Below, in pieces: positions 15,203 to 23,216 of a stretch of DNA of 23,216 nucleotides. The notes under the pieces were generated by a model. It ran no database searches. It was not told the DNA's origin and saw only the letters and a list, made by a program, of their open reading frames with translations. This stretch comes from Actinoplanes subtropicus. GTDB lineage: Bacteria > Actinomycetota > Actinomycetes > Mycobacteriales > Micromonosporaceae. Where the stretch lies: NCBI RefSeq assembly GCF_000721705.1, contig NZ_JOJL01000066.1:1-23216 (forward strand). Direction: 5' to 3'. Made by a program: the position numbers and the translations under genes. Numbering within the stretch: position 1 is the stretch's first letter; every line of letters starts with the position of its first letter.

Positions 15203-15775
15203 TCAGCGAAGGAACTCCTGGGCGTTCTGCATACCCAATTCGAGGACCTCGTCGGCGAACTTCGGGTCGGACAGGGAGCGGGACAGCTGCAGTGTGCCGA
15301 CCGCCATCGTGTACAGCCCGAGCGCCTTCGCCCGCGCGGATTGCGGATCGTCAGGAGCCAGGCGGCCGGCGATCTCGTCGACGATGACCCGCGCACCGTC
15401 GGTGTAGGCATCCTTGGCTGCGGTCGGGCAGCGCCCGATCTCGTCGAGCAGCGCGGCGGACGGGCATCCGTCGGCGGGGTTGTCCCGGTGCTGCGGCGAC
15501 AGATACTCGCGCAGGAACTCTTCCAGTCCCGCCCGGCCGGGTGGCAACGCGCTGAAACTCTCGGCCTGGGAGCCCAACTGGTCGGCGACCACGTTGGCGA
15601 CCAGGTCGTCCTTGGACGCGAAATGGGCGTAGAACGCGCCGTTGGTCAATCCCGCGTCCGCCATCAAGGTGGCGACGCCGGAACCATCGATACCGTCCTG
15701 CTTGAACCGATGACCGGCCACCTTGATGATCCGCTGCCGCGTCGCCCGCTTGTGCTCCTTGTCGTAACGCGCCAC
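15203..15775 (-). CDS. TetR/AcrR-family transcriptional regulator (copy 2)
   Basis: A 190-aa regulator. The helix-turn-helix region (about residues 10-56) reads TRQRIIKVAGHRF ... VATLMADAGLTNGAFYAHF, nearly the same as in copy 1 at 9902-10498. The ligand domain carries LSPQHRDNPADGCPSAALLD, again shared. GTG 15775 is chosen because GGAGGT lies 5 nt upstream. An operator copy at 15832-15849 precedes it, so self-repression is likely. The near-identical recognition helices suggest that both TetR proteins bind the same sites, with different ligand domains allowing two inputs. Confidence 0.9.
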   Translation of the reverse strand: MARYDKEHKRATRQRIIKVAGHRFKQDGIDGSGVATLMADAGLTNGAFYAHFASKDDLVANVVADQLGSQAESFSALPPGRAGLEEFLREYLSPQHRDNPADGCPSAALLDEIGRCPTAAKDAYTDGARVIVDEIAGRLAPDDPQSARAKALGLYTMAVGTLQLSRSLSDPKFADEVLELGMQNAQEFLR

Positions 15776-15831
15776 CGGGCACCTCCAATCGCTCGCCAAG
15801 GGCCTTACGGCGCTCACCCGCAACTATAGCC

Positions 15832-15849
15832 TTACGTGCGTAATATTAC
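15832..15849 (-). promoter_or_regulatory. Shared TetR-type operator, copy 6 (TetR copy 2)
   Basis: The plus strand reads TTACGTGCGTAATATTAC, with core TTACG-TG-CGTAA. The minus strand gives TAATAT upstream of the core as a -10-like hexamer. It lies 57 bp from the GTG of the 15203-15775 TetR gene. Confidence 0.65.
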
Positions 15850-15939
15850 GATCAGCGAACAAACCGATCGATGATCCCGGCCCGCCCCGGAGGCGGGTTC
15901 AGACGACCTTGAGCTGCCCCGCCATCGATCAGGAGCCGG

Positions 15940-16490
15940 TGATGTGGCCGCAGCAAGCTCGACAGCCTGCGAGTCCTTGAGGAAGCGGGTGTGAACCCAC
16001 CGTCGTACGCCACCGCCAAACGGCGGCTGTCGATGTTCGCCGACCCGACATGGCGGCAGCGGCTGGCTGCGGCGTGTGCCACGCAGGCCGGGCTGGGCCC
16101 GGCGTCGCTGGTGCTCTACGACGTATCGACGCTGTAATTCGAGACCGATGCCGGCGACGGGTGCCGCGAGCTGGGGTTTTCCAAGGACTGCCGTCTGGAG
16201 CCGCAGATCACCATCGGTCTGCTGACCGATGCGTCCGGGTTCCCGCTGATGGTTGAGGCGTTCGAGGGCAACAAGGCCGAGACGACCACAATGCTCCCAA
16301 CGATCCGGGCGTTCATGGCAGCGCACCGCCTACCGGACGTGACGGTGGTGGCCGACGCGGGCATGATCTCGGCGGCGAACCAGAGCGATCGAGGACGCCG
16401 GACTGTCGTTCATCCTCGGCGCCCGCATCCCCGACGTCCCTTACTGTCAGCACCGGCGACGTGGTCGACGCGGCGGTGGCGGCGCCCCAT
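15940..16490 (+). pseudogene. Decayed IS1634-type transposase
   Basis: From about 15940 the plus strand reads GRSKLDSLRVLEEAGVNPPS then YATAKRRLSMFADP, continuing to LVLYDVSTL, an in-frame TAA at 16135-16137 (in place of a Tyr codon) and FETDAGDGCRELGFSKDCRL, then EPQITIGLLTDASGFPLMVE and VTVVADAGMISAANQ. This is the DDE transposase of IS1634-type elements. A two-base loss near 16385 shifts the frame to AIEDAGLSFILGARIPDVPY, after which the similarity ends near 16445. Both the N-terminal and C-terminal parts are missing and I see no terminal repeats, so the element is dead. It separates the TetR/hydrolase island from the sugar operon. Confidence 0.82.
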
Positions 16491-16512
16491 GCTGGTAGGC
16501 CTGAACCGGACG

Positions 16513-17325
16513 TCAGTGGGAGGCGCCAGGATCCTCCGCCAACGCGGGGATGGTGAATGTTCTCCGGAATCGTTCCAGCGCGACGACGGGGTCGCCGGCG
16601 GCCCAGCCTTCGAGGCCGACGGTGCCGTGGTAGCCCATCTCGGTGAGGGTCCGGGCGATCGCCGGGTAGTTGATCTCACCGGTGCCGGGTTCGCAGCGGC
16701 CGGGGACGTCGGCGACCTGGACCTCGCCGATGAGGTGGCCGGCCCGGCGTAGCAGCTGGATCAGGTTTCCCTCGCCGATCTGGGCGTGGTAGACGTCGAA
16801 CATCATCCGTAGATGCGGGCTGTCGACGGTTTCGACGAGGGTGAGCACGTCCGCCGCCCGGGCGAAGGGTGTGTGCGGGTGGTCGACGTCGACGTTGAGG
16901 TTTTCCAGGACGAAGGTGACGCCTTCGCGGCGGCCGAGTTCGGCGATCCGGTGCAGGGTTTCGCCGGCCTTGAGCCACTCGGCGCCGGTCACCTGGTATG
17001 ACGGGACGGCGGGCAGGCCGCGGTTGTCCAGGCCGGTGCCATGCAGGTTGAGCACGGGACTGCCGAGTTTGTGCGCAACCGGGATGGATTGCCCGACGGT
17101 TCGCAGCAGTTCGTCGGCGCCGTCGGGGTCGGCGAGCCGGCCGGTGATGTATCCGGTCATGGAGGTGAAGGTGGCGCCGGTGGCCGCGAGCGCGTCGATG
17201 TCCTTGGTGGTCCAGTCCCAGATCTCGACGGCGAACCCGAGCTCGTGGAGGCGCCGCACCCGGTCCAGGTGAGGCAGGTCGAGGAAGAGCATCTCGGAGG
17301 AAGCGGCGAGGGTGAACCCGGTCAC
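16513..17325 (-). CDS. Hydroxypyruvate isomerase-like TIM-barrel protein
   Basis: A 270-aa sugar isomerase of the xylose-isomerase-like TIM barrel superfamily, closest in pattern to hydroxypyruvate isomerase (Hyi). Expected metal and acid residues are in place: Glu141 (VLENLN), Asp177 (MFDVYHAQIGEGNL), Gln203 (EVQVADVPGR) and Glu240 (GLEGW), and the block EPGTGEINY is present. Two usual histidines differ: GHVQIA is GEVQVA and RHEPG is RCEPG, so the substrate may not be hydroxypyruvate. GTG 17325 overlaps the upstream dehydrogenase stop by 4 bp (GTGA), so translation is probably coupled. It is the last gene of the sugar operon and likely isomerises the keto-sugar made by the neighbouring dehydrogenase. 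Confidence 0.85.
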   Translation of the reverse strand: MTGFTLAASSEMLFLDLPHLDRVRRLHELGFAVEIWDWTTKDIDALAATGATFTSMTGYITGRLADPDGADELLRTVGQSIPVAHKLGSPVLNLHGTGLDNRGLPAVPSYQVTGAEWLKAGETLHRIAELGRREGVTFVLENLNVDVDHPHTPFARAADVLTLVETVDSPHLRMMFDVYHAQIGEGNLIQLLRRAGHLIGEVQVADVPGRCEPGTGEINYPAIARTLTEMGYHGTVGLEGWAAGDPVVALERFRRTFTIPALAEDPGASH

Positions 17326-18350
17326 GCGTCGACCTCGCTGATCGGGACGGGCCGGCCGGCCTTGACAGACTCGATCGCTGCCAGGGCGAGAACCAGGGCC
17401 GCCCGTGCGTCATGCCCGGTGACCTCTGGCGTCGTGTCGTTGCGGGCAGCTCCGATGAAGGCGGCCATTTCCGCGGTGTAGGCGTCGTGGAACAGGGCGG
17501 CGTCTCCTCGTACGGTCTGTTGTCGGATCCCGCTGGCGGTGTAGTGCCGCATCGACGTCTGCGCGTGGGCGCCTGCGGTGACCATGCCGGCCGAGCCGAA
17601 GACCTCGCCGCGGACGTCGTACCCGTATGCGGCGGAGAAGTTGGCCTCGGCGGTGGCGATGGCGCCGTTGTCGAAACGGATCACGACGACCGACGTGTCG
17701 AGCAGGCCCGACGCCTTGTAGGCGGGCGCGACCAGGGCGTCGGCCACCGCGTACACGTCGACCGGGCGCGCGCCGGGGTTGAGCCACAGCAGAGCGTCGA
17801 AGTCGTGGATGAGGGTCTCCCGGTAGATCGTCCACGGTGGGACACGCTCGGGATTGGCCAGGCCGGGGTCCCGGGTGACCGAACGCAGCAGCTGCGGTGT
17901 GCCGATTCCGCCGGCCGTCACGACCTGGTGGGCGGCCCGGAAGTCAGCGGCGAACCGTCTGTTGAATCCGACCTGCAGCGCGACGCCGGCGTCCTTGGCG
18001 GCGACGATCGCCCGGTCGGCCTCGTCGAGGGTGAGCGCCATCGGCTTCTCGCAGAAGACGGCCTTGCCGGCCTGGGCCGCGGCGACCACGAGTGCGGCAT
18101 GGGTCCGCGCCGGGGCGACGATGACGACCGCGTCGATCGAGGGATCGACGATCGCCTCCGCGGGGTCGCCGGTCCATCTCGGACAGCCCACCGTTGCCGC
18201 AAGGCGCTGGGCGGCGCCGTCGGCGGGGTCGGCGATGACGGCCAGTTCGGCGTCGGGGATCCGGCGGGCGAGGCTTTCCGCATGGAAGCTGCCCATGCGT
18301 CCCGCGCCGATGAGGGCGACCCGGGTCGGGGCGGAGGTGGTAGCGGTCAT
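17322..18350 (-). CDS. Gfo/Idh/MocA family sugar dehydrogenase
   Basis: A 342-aa NAD(P)-dependent dehydrogenase, similar to myo-inositol 2-dehydrogenases. Residues 10-20 ([11 protein letters not shown]) are the Rossmann loop, 101-103 the conserved EKP with its catalytic Lys102, 128-132 GFNRR, and His182 lies in ETLIHDFD. In inositol dehydrogenases an Asp sits four residues before this His; here it is Glu178, a conservative change. ATG 18350 overlaps the ATPase stop by 4 bp (ATGA), and GAGGAG lies just upstream within that gene. It likely oxidises a sugar or cyclitol taken up by the transporter. The substrate cannot be fixed from sequence. Confidence 0.88.
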   Translation of the reverse strand: MTATTSAPTRVALIGAGRMGSFHAESLARRIPDAELAVIADPADGAAQRLAATVGCPRWTGDPAEAIVDPSIDAVVIVAPARTHAALVVAAAQAGKAVFCEKPMALTLDEADRAIVAAKDAGVALQVGFNRRFAADFRAAHQVVTAGGIGTPQLLRSVTRDPGLANPERVPPWTIYRETLIHDFDALLWLNPGARPVDVYAVADALVAPAYKASGLLDTSVVVIRFDNGAIATAEANFSAAYGYDVRGEVFGSAGMVTAGAHAQTSMRHYTASGIRQQTVRGDAALFHDAYTAEMAAFIGAARNDTTPEVTGHDARAALVLALAAIESVKAGRPVPISEVDA

Positions 18351-19222
18351 GACTCCTCGCTCGTGGTGCTGGTGGGGGTGTTTTCGTGGATGCCGAGGGC
18401 AGCGACGTCCTCGGCGATGGCCCGGGCGATCGAGCTTTCGGCGGGACCGCTGCGTTCGAGTTCGTGGGTGAGTTCCTCGAGCTCGGCGCCGCCGGCCATG
18501 AGGGCCGTCATGGCGTCGCGACTGATGTCGGCCTTGGCGTAGTCGCCCATCGAGTGGCCACGATTGAGCAGCAGGAAACGGTCGCCGACGGGGTAGGCGT
18601 GGTGCGGGTTGTGGGTGATGAAGATGACCCCGAGGCCTCGGTCGCGGGCCTGGGCGATGTATCTCAGGACGACCCCGGCCTGCTTGACGCCGAGGGCGGA
18701 GGTGGGCTCGTCGAGGATGAGCAGGCGGGCGCCGAAGTGGACGGCGCGAGCGATCGCGACGGACTGCCGCTCGCCGCCGGACAGGGTGCCGACGGTCTGG
18801 TCGGGATCGCGGATGTCGATGCCCATGTCGCGCAGTTCGCGCCGGGCGATCGCGCGGGCTTCGGCCCGGTCGATCCGGCGGAGCTGGGCCCAGCCCTTGC
18901 GCGGTTCGGAGCCGAGGAAGAAGTTCCGCCACACCGACATCAGGGGGATCATCGCGAGATCCTGGAAGACCGTGGCGATGCCGGCGTCGAGCGCCTGCCG
19001 CGGGTTGGCGAACGTCGCCGGCGCGCCGTCCAGGAGCAGTTGGCCCTCGTCGGGCTGGTGCACGCCGGACAGGATCTTGATCAGCGTGGACTTGCCCGCG
19101 CCGTTGTCGCCGAGCACGCAGGTGACCTCGCCGGCCCGCACGCTGGTCGAGATGTTCTTGAGGGAGATGACGCTGCCGAAGAACTTCGACACACCGCGCA
19201 ACTTTAGGATCGGGTCGGTCAT
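18347..19222 (-). CDS. Sugar ABC transporter ATP-binding protein
   Basis: A 291-aa ATPase with a single nucleotide-binding domain, as in FrcA rather than the double-domain RbsA. Walker A is GDNGAGKST (38-46), the Q-loop is VFQD (85-88), the signature is LSGGERQ (147-153), Walker B is LLILDEP (167-173) and the switch His is 204 (FITHN). An acidic extension of about 45 residues follows the domain ([13 protein letters not shown] to the end). AGGAG lies 6 nt before ATG 19222, which overlaps the permease stop by 4 bp. It should energise sugar import at the inner face of the membrane with the permease upstream. Confidence 0.93.
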   Translation of the reverse strand: MTDPILKLRGVSKFFGSVISLKNISTSVRAGEVTCVLGDNGAGKSTLIKILSGVHQPDEGQLLLDGAPATFANPRQALDAGIATVFQDLAMIPLMSVWRNFFLGSEPRKGWAQLRRIDRAEARAIARRELRDMGIDIRDPDQTVGTLSGGERQSVAIARAVHFGARLLILDEPTSALGVKQAGVVLRYIAQARDRGLGVIFITHNPHHAYPVGDRFLLLNRGHSMGDYAKADISRDAMTALMAGGAELEELTHELERSGPAESSIARAIAEDVAALGIHENTPTSTTSEES

Positions 19223-20265
19223 AGCGATCTCCTGCGGGCGCCGAGGCCGCGGACGAACTGGTTGGCCAGGACGGCGACCAGGAGCATTCCGCCGAGGAAG
19301 AACCGGAACCAGTCCGAGTCCCAGTTGGCGTAGACGATCCCGGCCGAGGTCATGCCGAAGATGAGCGCGCCGATCGAGGCTCCCACCACGGAACCGAATC
19401 CGCCCGTGAGCAGGCACCCGCCGATGACCGCGGCGACGATGAAGACCAGCTCCTGCCCGACGCCCGCGACGGCCTGGATCGAGTTGAACCGCAGCACGAT
19501 GGTGTTGCCGGCGAACCAGGCCGCGAACGACACGGTCATGAACAGGATGATGGTAGTCCGCGCGGCGGGGACTCCGACATTGCGGCTGGCGTTCTTGTCG
19601 CCGCCGATCGCGAAGATCCAGTTACCGAAACGGGTCTGGAACAGCACCCAGGACCCGACGGCCGTGAACAGCAGCCACCAGAAGACCGCGATCGGGATGG
19701 GCTGGCCGGCGATGGTGATGTTGCTGGCCAGCAGCGCGTGCGGCCCGGAGACGTACGGCTCCTTGTCGATGCCTTGGACCTGCACGGTGTTCGTGATGAG
19801 CTTGGTGAGGCCGACGTTCAGGCCCTGCAGGCCGAGGAACGTGCTGAGCGTGATGATGAAGCTCGGCAGGCCGGTGCGGACCACCAGGAACCCGTTGAGG
19901 AACCCGATGGCCAGGCACAGGATCAGCGATTCGAGCATCGCCACCCAGATGACGGTGTGGGCGTTCTGGGTGAGGATGGCGGTCGCCAGGCCGGCGGTGC
20001 CGACCATCGTGCCGGCGGACAGGTCGAAGTGGCCGCCGATCATCAGCAGCGCCACGGCGACGGCCATGATGCCGATCGGGTTCGAGGCGAGGTCGAGCCA
20101 GTTTGCGACGCCGCTGAACGACCAGAAGACGTCGCTGAGCGACGAGAAGAAGACGAAGATCAGGACGGCGCCGATCAGTGCCCCCAGTTCGGGTTTGAGC
20201 AGGAGCCGGCGCAGCAGCCCGAGGCGGGCGATCCGCTCGTCGGCTCCGGCTGTCGTGGCCACCAT
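19219..20265 (-). CDS. Sugar ABC transporter permease (BPD_transp_2 type)
   Basis: A 348-aa integral membrane protein with about nine hydrophobic segments, of the ribose/fructose-type permease family. Landmarks are [13 protein letters not shown] (the family's DLSVG-like block), [20 protein letters not shown] and [21 protein letters not shown] 20265 has GGAGG 8 nt upstream; a start 57 nt earlier would add an unlikely Pro-rich leader. It forms the membrane channel for the sugar. A 20-bp perfect palindrome lies between it and the binding-protein gene. Confidence 0.93.
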   Translation of the reverse strand: MVATTAGADERIARLGLLRRLLLKPELGALIGAVLIFVFFSSLSDVFWSFSGVANWLDLASNPIGIMAVAVALLMIGGHFDLSAGTMVGTAGLATAILTQNAHTVIWVAMLESLILCLAIGFLNGFLVVRTGLPSFIITLSTFLGLQGLNVGLTKLITNTVQVQGIDKEPYVSGPHALLASNITIAGQPIPIAVFWWLLFTAVGSWVLFQTRFGNWIFAIGGDKNASRNVGVPAARTTIILFMTVSFAAWFAGNTIVLRFNSIQAVAGVGQELVFIVAAVIGGCLLTGGFGSVVGASIGALIFGMTSAGIVYANWDSDWFRFFLGGMLLVAVLANQFVRGLGARRRSL

Positions 20266-20300
20266 CGTGGGTGCCTCCAACGGTGAGTGGGCGGTGCCGG

Positions 20301-20320
20301 GTGGGGCCGGCCGGCCCCAC
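20301..20320 (-). terminator. Perfect 20-bp palindrome, intercistronic hairpin
   Basis: GTGGGGCCGG at 20301-20310 is followed at once by its exact inverse, CCGGCCCCAC. In RNA it would form a very stable hairpin (loop of a few nt) between the binding-protein stop at 20332 and the permease start at 20265. Such hairpins often protect the upstream message or cut downstream reading, giving more binding protein than permease. Confidence 0.7.
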
Positions 20321-20331
20321 ACGGTCGCTGG

Positions 20332-21318
20332 TCAGCGAGTGCCGGATTCCGCGAGCTTGGCGACCTGGGCCGCGTTGTCGGGCGTCACGAAGCTCGGGCC
20401 GGTCAGGACCGGCTGCCCGCCGCCGATGAGGTTGAGGTTGGACTTGTAGAGGGTGAGCAGGACGATCGGCATGTAGCCCTGGGCGAACGGCTGCTGGTCG
20501 ACCGCGAACAGCGCTTTCCCGCTGGTGAGCAGGGACGTCACGTCGGAGTTCAGGTCGAACGTCGCGAGCTTCGCCGAGGAGCCTGCGTCGGCGATCGCCT
20601 GCGAGGCGATCACGGCCATCTGACCGCCGAGGGTCAGGACCCCGTCGATGCTCTTGTCGGCCTGCAGCTTCGCCTTGATGGTCGCCTGAGCGGCGGTCGG
20701 GTTGTTGTTGTCGACCTGCAGATTGTCGGTGGTGCCGCCCAGGCCCGCCTTGGCCGAGCTGCACCGCGTCTCGAGGGCGACGTTGCCGGCCTCCTGGATG
20801 ACGCAGAGCAGGTGCTTGACGCCGGCGTCCTTCAGCCTCTCGCCCGCGGCCTGCCCGGCAACCGTCTCGTCCTGCCCCACGTGCACGAGCGCGCCGAACT
20901 CCTTGGACTGGGCCAGCCCGGCGTTGATGGTGATGACCGGGATCCCGGCCGCGACCGCCTTCTGGATCGAGGCCTTCAGCGCGTCCGGGTTGGCCATCGA
21001 GACGACCAGCCCGTCGACCTTCTGGTTCACCGCCGCGTCGATCAGCTGTGCCTGCTTGGTGGGGTCGCCGTCGCTCTGGTAGTCGACGGTGACGCCCTCG
21101 TCCTGGCCGCCCTTGACCGCGCCGGCCTTGACCACTGACCAGAACGCGTCGCCGGCGCTGCCGTGTGTGACCACGGCGAACTTGTACGGGTAGCCGGAGC
21201 CCCCGGCGGCGGGGGCGGCGCTCGCCGCCGGCGTGGACGAGTCGCTGGTCGACGTGCAGGCGGCCAGGGGCAACACGAGCACCGCTGCCAGCGCGGCGTG
21301 CCTCAACCTCTTGTTCAT
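20332..21318 (-). CDS. Sugar ABC transporter substrate-binding lipoprotein
   Basis: A 328-aa ribose-type periplasmic-binding-fold protein. The signal peptide MNKRLRHAALAAVLVLPLAA ends at a lipobox with Cys21 (LAAC), so it is a membrane-anchored lipoprotein, followed by a Ser/Ala/Pro-rich linker to about residue 41. The body shows typical strands: YKFAVVTHG, VDGLVVSMANP, AGIPVITINAG, IDGVLTLGG and AKLATFDLNSD. AAAGGGA lies before ATG 21318. It is the first gene of the sugar operon, divergent from the LacI regulator. It captures the sugar outside the cell; the ligand is unknown. Confidence 0.93.
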   Translation of the reverse strand: MNKRLRHAALAAVLVLPLAACTSTSDSSTPAASAAPAAGGSGYPYKFAVVTHGSAGDAFWSVVKAGAVKGGQDEGVTVDYQSDGDPTKQAQLIDAAVNQKVDGLVVSMANPDALKASIQKAVAAGIPVITINAGLAQSKEFGALVHVGQDETVAGQAAGERLKDAGVKHLLCVIQEAGNVALETRCSSAKAGLGGTTDNLQVDNNNPTAAQATIKAKLQADKSIDGVLTLGGQMAVIASQAIADAGSSAKLATFDLNSDVTSLLTSGKALFAVDQQPFAQGYMPIVLLTLYKSNLNLIGGGQPVLTGPSFVTPDNAAQVAKLAESGTR

Positions 21319-21670
21319 GATCGTTCCCTTTCTGCCCGCTGCTATGCAGACCAGGCACTGATCGCCGTATTCCGGCGGGACAAAGGCATGCGGGCCCGCG
21401 ACGACCGGCGGGCGTGGGTGGAAGAGGCACGGGATGCGATGGGGGCAGGGACCCACTGGTGGCGCTGCTTGTGGCAGCGGGAGCACCGCGGCGGCGGGCG
21501 TACGCGGTCGGCAGCTGGCTAGTGACCAGAGTCACACCGCCTGCCGCTTGACCTTTAACGCTAAAAGCTGAGTGAACTATGATGGCTCGGCCGTGAGACG
21601 TCAAGACCCGACATCAACTTCGTGTCGGACTCGTTGCTGTAGCATTTCCGCGACTTCCCGGAGAGAGCCC
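21319..21670. other. Divergent control region of the sugar operon
   Basis: The 352 bp between the binding-protein start and the LacI start hold no gene I can support. Besides the LacI-type operator, GTGAC (21522-21526) and GTCAC (21531-21535) form a small inverted repeat with a 4-bp spacer that could be a second site. Confidence 0.5.
21554..21565. promoter_or_regulatory. LacI-type operator between divergent genes
   Basis: TTTAACGCTAAA matches its own inverse at 10 of 12 positions, has a central CpG as LacI-family sites usually do, and extends to CTTT...AAAAG. It overlaps a TTGACC -35-like box (21548-21553). It lies between the binding-protein gene and the lacI gene, so the 21671 repressor is the natural binder. 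Confidence 0.6.
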
Positions 21671-22714
21671 GTGACAGCGAACCCATCTCGGCGGCGGCCG
21701 CGCGAGCCGCGACGGGTGACGCTTGCCGATGTTGCGGAGCGGGCCGGTGTCTCCACGATGCTGGTGTCGCTGGTGATGCGGGGGCGGCCAGGAGCGAGCC
21801 CCGCCAACCGGGAGCGTGTGCTCCAGGTGGCCCGCGAGCTCGGCTACGTCCCGGATGCCCGGGCCAGGGTCCTGCGCCAGGAGCGGACGAACCTGCTCGG
21901 CGTGACGTTCGCCGTCCAGCAGCCCTTCCACTCCGACCTGGTCGAGGGCATCTACTCGGCCGCCGACACCGCCGGCTACGAGGTCGTCCTCAGCGCCATC
22001 ACCGGCACCCGGGCCGAGGCACGCGCAATCGAGACCCTGCTGGCCGAGCGGTGCGAGGCGCTCATCCTGCTCGGCCCGCAGACGCCCAAGCGGCAGCTGC
22101 TCGAGCTCGCCGAGCGGCTACCCGTCACCGTGGTGGCCCGCGGCGTCGCCGATCCCACACTGGATGTCGTGCGCACCGCGGACGTACGAGGCATCCAGCT
22201 CGCCGTCGACCACCTGGTAGAACTGGGGCACACCAGGATCGCGCACGTCGACGGCGGCACCGCCCCGGGCGCCGCGCAGCGCCGCAAGGGCTACCGCGAC
22301 GCCATGCGCCGACACGGCCTCGCCGAATTCGAGCGGATCGTCCACGGCGGGCTCACCGACGACGACGGGGCCCGGGCGACCAGGCAACTACTGACCACCC
22401 TGCCCCCGTCGACCGGCATCTTGGCCTTCAACGACCGCTGCGCGACGGGTGTGCTCGACGCTCTTTTCCGGGCACGACTGCACGTTCCGGACAACGTCTC
22501 CGTCATCGGGTTCGACGACGCCCACATCGCCGCGTTCTCGCACGTCGATCTCACCACCGTGCGCCAAGACGCCAAGGTCATGGCCCGCCTCGCCGTCGAC
22601 CACGCGCTCAGCCGACTTGACGCCGATGGCCCGTCACTCGCCCGCGAGACCGTGGTCCCGCCCACGCTGGTCGTGCGAGGCACGACCGGGCCACCACCTC
22701 CATCCACTGCATGA
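21671..22714 (+). CDS. LacI-family transcriptional regulator
   Basis: A 347-aa repressor. After a basic N-terminus, residues about 16-72 form the LacI helix-turn-helix and hinge (VTLADVAERAGVSTMLVSLV ... ELGYVPDARARVLR). Residues 75-335 form the sugar-binding domain, with GILAFNDRCATGVLDALFRA and VSVIGFDDAHIAAFSHVDLTTVRQD as landmarks. GTG 21671 is chosen because GGAGAG lies 6 nt upstream and the longer frame adds a Cys/Ser-rich stretch unlike the family. It is divergent from the sugar operon, which it most likely represses through the site at 21554-21565 until the sugar is present. Confidence 0.93.
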   Translation: MTANPSRRRPREPRRVTLADVAERAGVSTMLVSLVMRGRPGASPANRERVLQVARELGYVPDARARVLRQERTNLLGVTFAVQQPFHSDLVEGIYSAADTAGYEVVLSAITGTRAEARAIETLLAERCEALILLGPQTPKRQLLELAERLPVTVVARGVADPTLDVVRTADVRGIQLAVDHLVELGHTRIAHVDGGTAPGAAQRRKGYRDAMRRHGLAEFERIVHGGLTDDDGARATRQLLTTLPPSTGILAFNDRCATGVLDALFRARLHVPDNVSVIGFDDAHIAAFSHVDLTTVRQDAKVMARLAVDHALSRLDADGPSLARETVVPPTLVVRGTTGPPPPSTA

Positions 22715-22838
22715 CCGCGCATCACAACTAGCCACGCGAAGGACATCCCACGGGCATCACCCCGCAGAGTGACTGCCACGTCGGCCCCGCAGACTCACCG
22801 TGAAACAAAGTCGGTGAACAGCAAAGCGGGTGTGCGTG
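22715..22838. other. Spacer after lacI
   Basis: A short stretch with no gene, repeat or clear hairpin that I can support; it leads into the integrase fragment. Confidence 0.4.
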
Positions 22839-22976
22839 ATGTCGGGTCCGGGTGTGATCTTCAAGCGGTGCGGGTGCCGCGACGCCAACCGGCGGCGCCT
22901 CGAGCAGTCCTGCCCACGACTCGGCGAACGCGGGCCGTGCCGAAACTCCGTGCGTGCCCGTGAGCTGGCACTTTGA
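22839..22976 (+). pseudogene. N-terminal fragment of a tyrosine-type integrase
   Basis: ATG 22839 opens 45 codons reading MSGPGVIFKRCGCRDANRRR then LEQSCPRLGERG. The pattern FKRCGCRD...CPRL is the N-terminal arm-binding start of actinobacterial site-specific integrases. After ERG the frame diverges, but a neighbouring frame gives PVSWHFED, like the family's HGSWYF, so a frameshift lies near 22935-22960. The rest of the integrase is absent, replaced by the IS end that starts at 22985. A 9-bp inverted repeat, GATCTTCAA (22856) and TTGAAGATC (22973), is probably chance. Confidence 0.6.
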
Positions 22977-22984
22977 AGATCTCA

Positions 22985-23216
22985 TCAGGCTGCGCGGTGG
23001 TACTCGTTGATCACACCGCCGAGGCGTTGCCGGCGTCGTACCGGGGCGTCCATCGCGATCACGACGGCCGGGTCGTGGTTCGGCGGTAGCTGTTGCCGGG
23101 CTTGATGCGGGCGGTGGTCGTTGAAGTGGTTCACGTACTCGCCGACCACCGCGAGGGCGTGCCGTTCCTGGTAGATCAACAGCCGGTCGGTGCACTCCTG
23201 ACGCAGGCTGCGGCCC
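22985..23216 (-). mobile_element. 3' end of an IS transposase (integrase-core type), partial
   Basis: The minus strand from the window edge reads [20 protein letters not shown] and continues with [26 protein letters not shown] and [11 protein letters not shown] to a TGA at 22985. This is the end of an rve-type DDE transposase of the IS3/IS481 group, in which the E(C)xDRxLI...HYNxHRPH block carries the last catalytic Glu. At least 76 residues are visible and the frame is open at the edge, so the gene may be intact outside the window. Its position directly after the integrase fragment suggests the IS truncated that gene. Confidence 0.8.

Noticed and set aside
15881..15897. CCCGCC/GGCGGG hairpin as a terminator or IS end
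   Set aside because: Short stem, no T-run, and it does not follow a gene; no matching inverted end was seen on the other side of the transposase remnant.
19622..21604. 660-aa minus-strand frame across binding protein and permease
   Set aside because: A frame-shifted shadow of both genes, Arg/Gly-rich, without domains.
1..23216. tRNA, rRNA or riboswitch genes
   Set aside because: Reading both strands by eye I saw no cloverleaf-like, rRNA-like or known riboswitch pattern; a covariance-model scan was not possible.

Overview
The window is very GC-rich, with strongly GC-biased third codon positions, GTG starts and long antisense open frames. It looks like the chromosome of a high-GC actinomycete (a Micromonosporaceae or Streptomyces-like soil bacterium is my inference; no species marker is present).

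Layout. (1) 1-373: start of a minus-strand secreted protein behind a perfect CebR-type box and three evenly spaced palindromes. (2) 374-688: a small conserved hypothetical protein. (3) 825-10498, mostly minus strand: a lipid/xenobiotic-type catabolic island with a FadB-like bifunctional protein, a crotonase, a broken crotonase, an unusual oxidoreductase-SnoaL-SnoaL fusion divergent from a GlxA-type regulator, an alpha/beta hydrolase, a haloacetate dehalogenase-like hydrolase and a TetR regulator. (4) 10657-15775, mostly plus strand: a second version of the same gene set, with an internally deleted SDR, two hydrolases, a second crotonase (275 aa, same length as the first), a second oxidoreductase, a hydrolase fragment and a second TetR. 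(5) 15940-16450: a decayed IS1634-type transposase. (6) 16513-21318: a minus-strand sugar operon (binding protein, permease, ATPase, Gfo/Idh/MocA dehydrogenase, hydroxypyruvate-isomerase-like TIM barrel), divergent from a LacI regulator (21671-22714). (7) 22839-23216: an integrase fragment and the 3' end of an IS transposase running off the window.

Regions 3 and 4 share two features that a plain gene list would miss. First, six copies of one operator-like element (core TAYGNNYGTA followed by an AT-rich tail) lie upstream of fadB, the 7598 hydrolase, both TetR genes and the SDR remnant, plus one orphan copy. Two closely related TetR proteins are encoded in the window and are the obvious candidate binders. 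Second, the island is full of gene fragments (two TetR, one crotonase, one hydrolase, one oxidoreductase tail, one SDR), as expected from repeated duplication and deletion within one gene family set.

How the genes may work together (inference): hydrolases release or activate substrates, the oxidoreductases and the lost SDR adjust redox state, and the crotonases with FadB carry out beta-oxidation-like steps, all under local TetR repression. The sugar operon is a separate LacI-controlled unit whose genes overlap by 4 bp and are probably translationally coupled.
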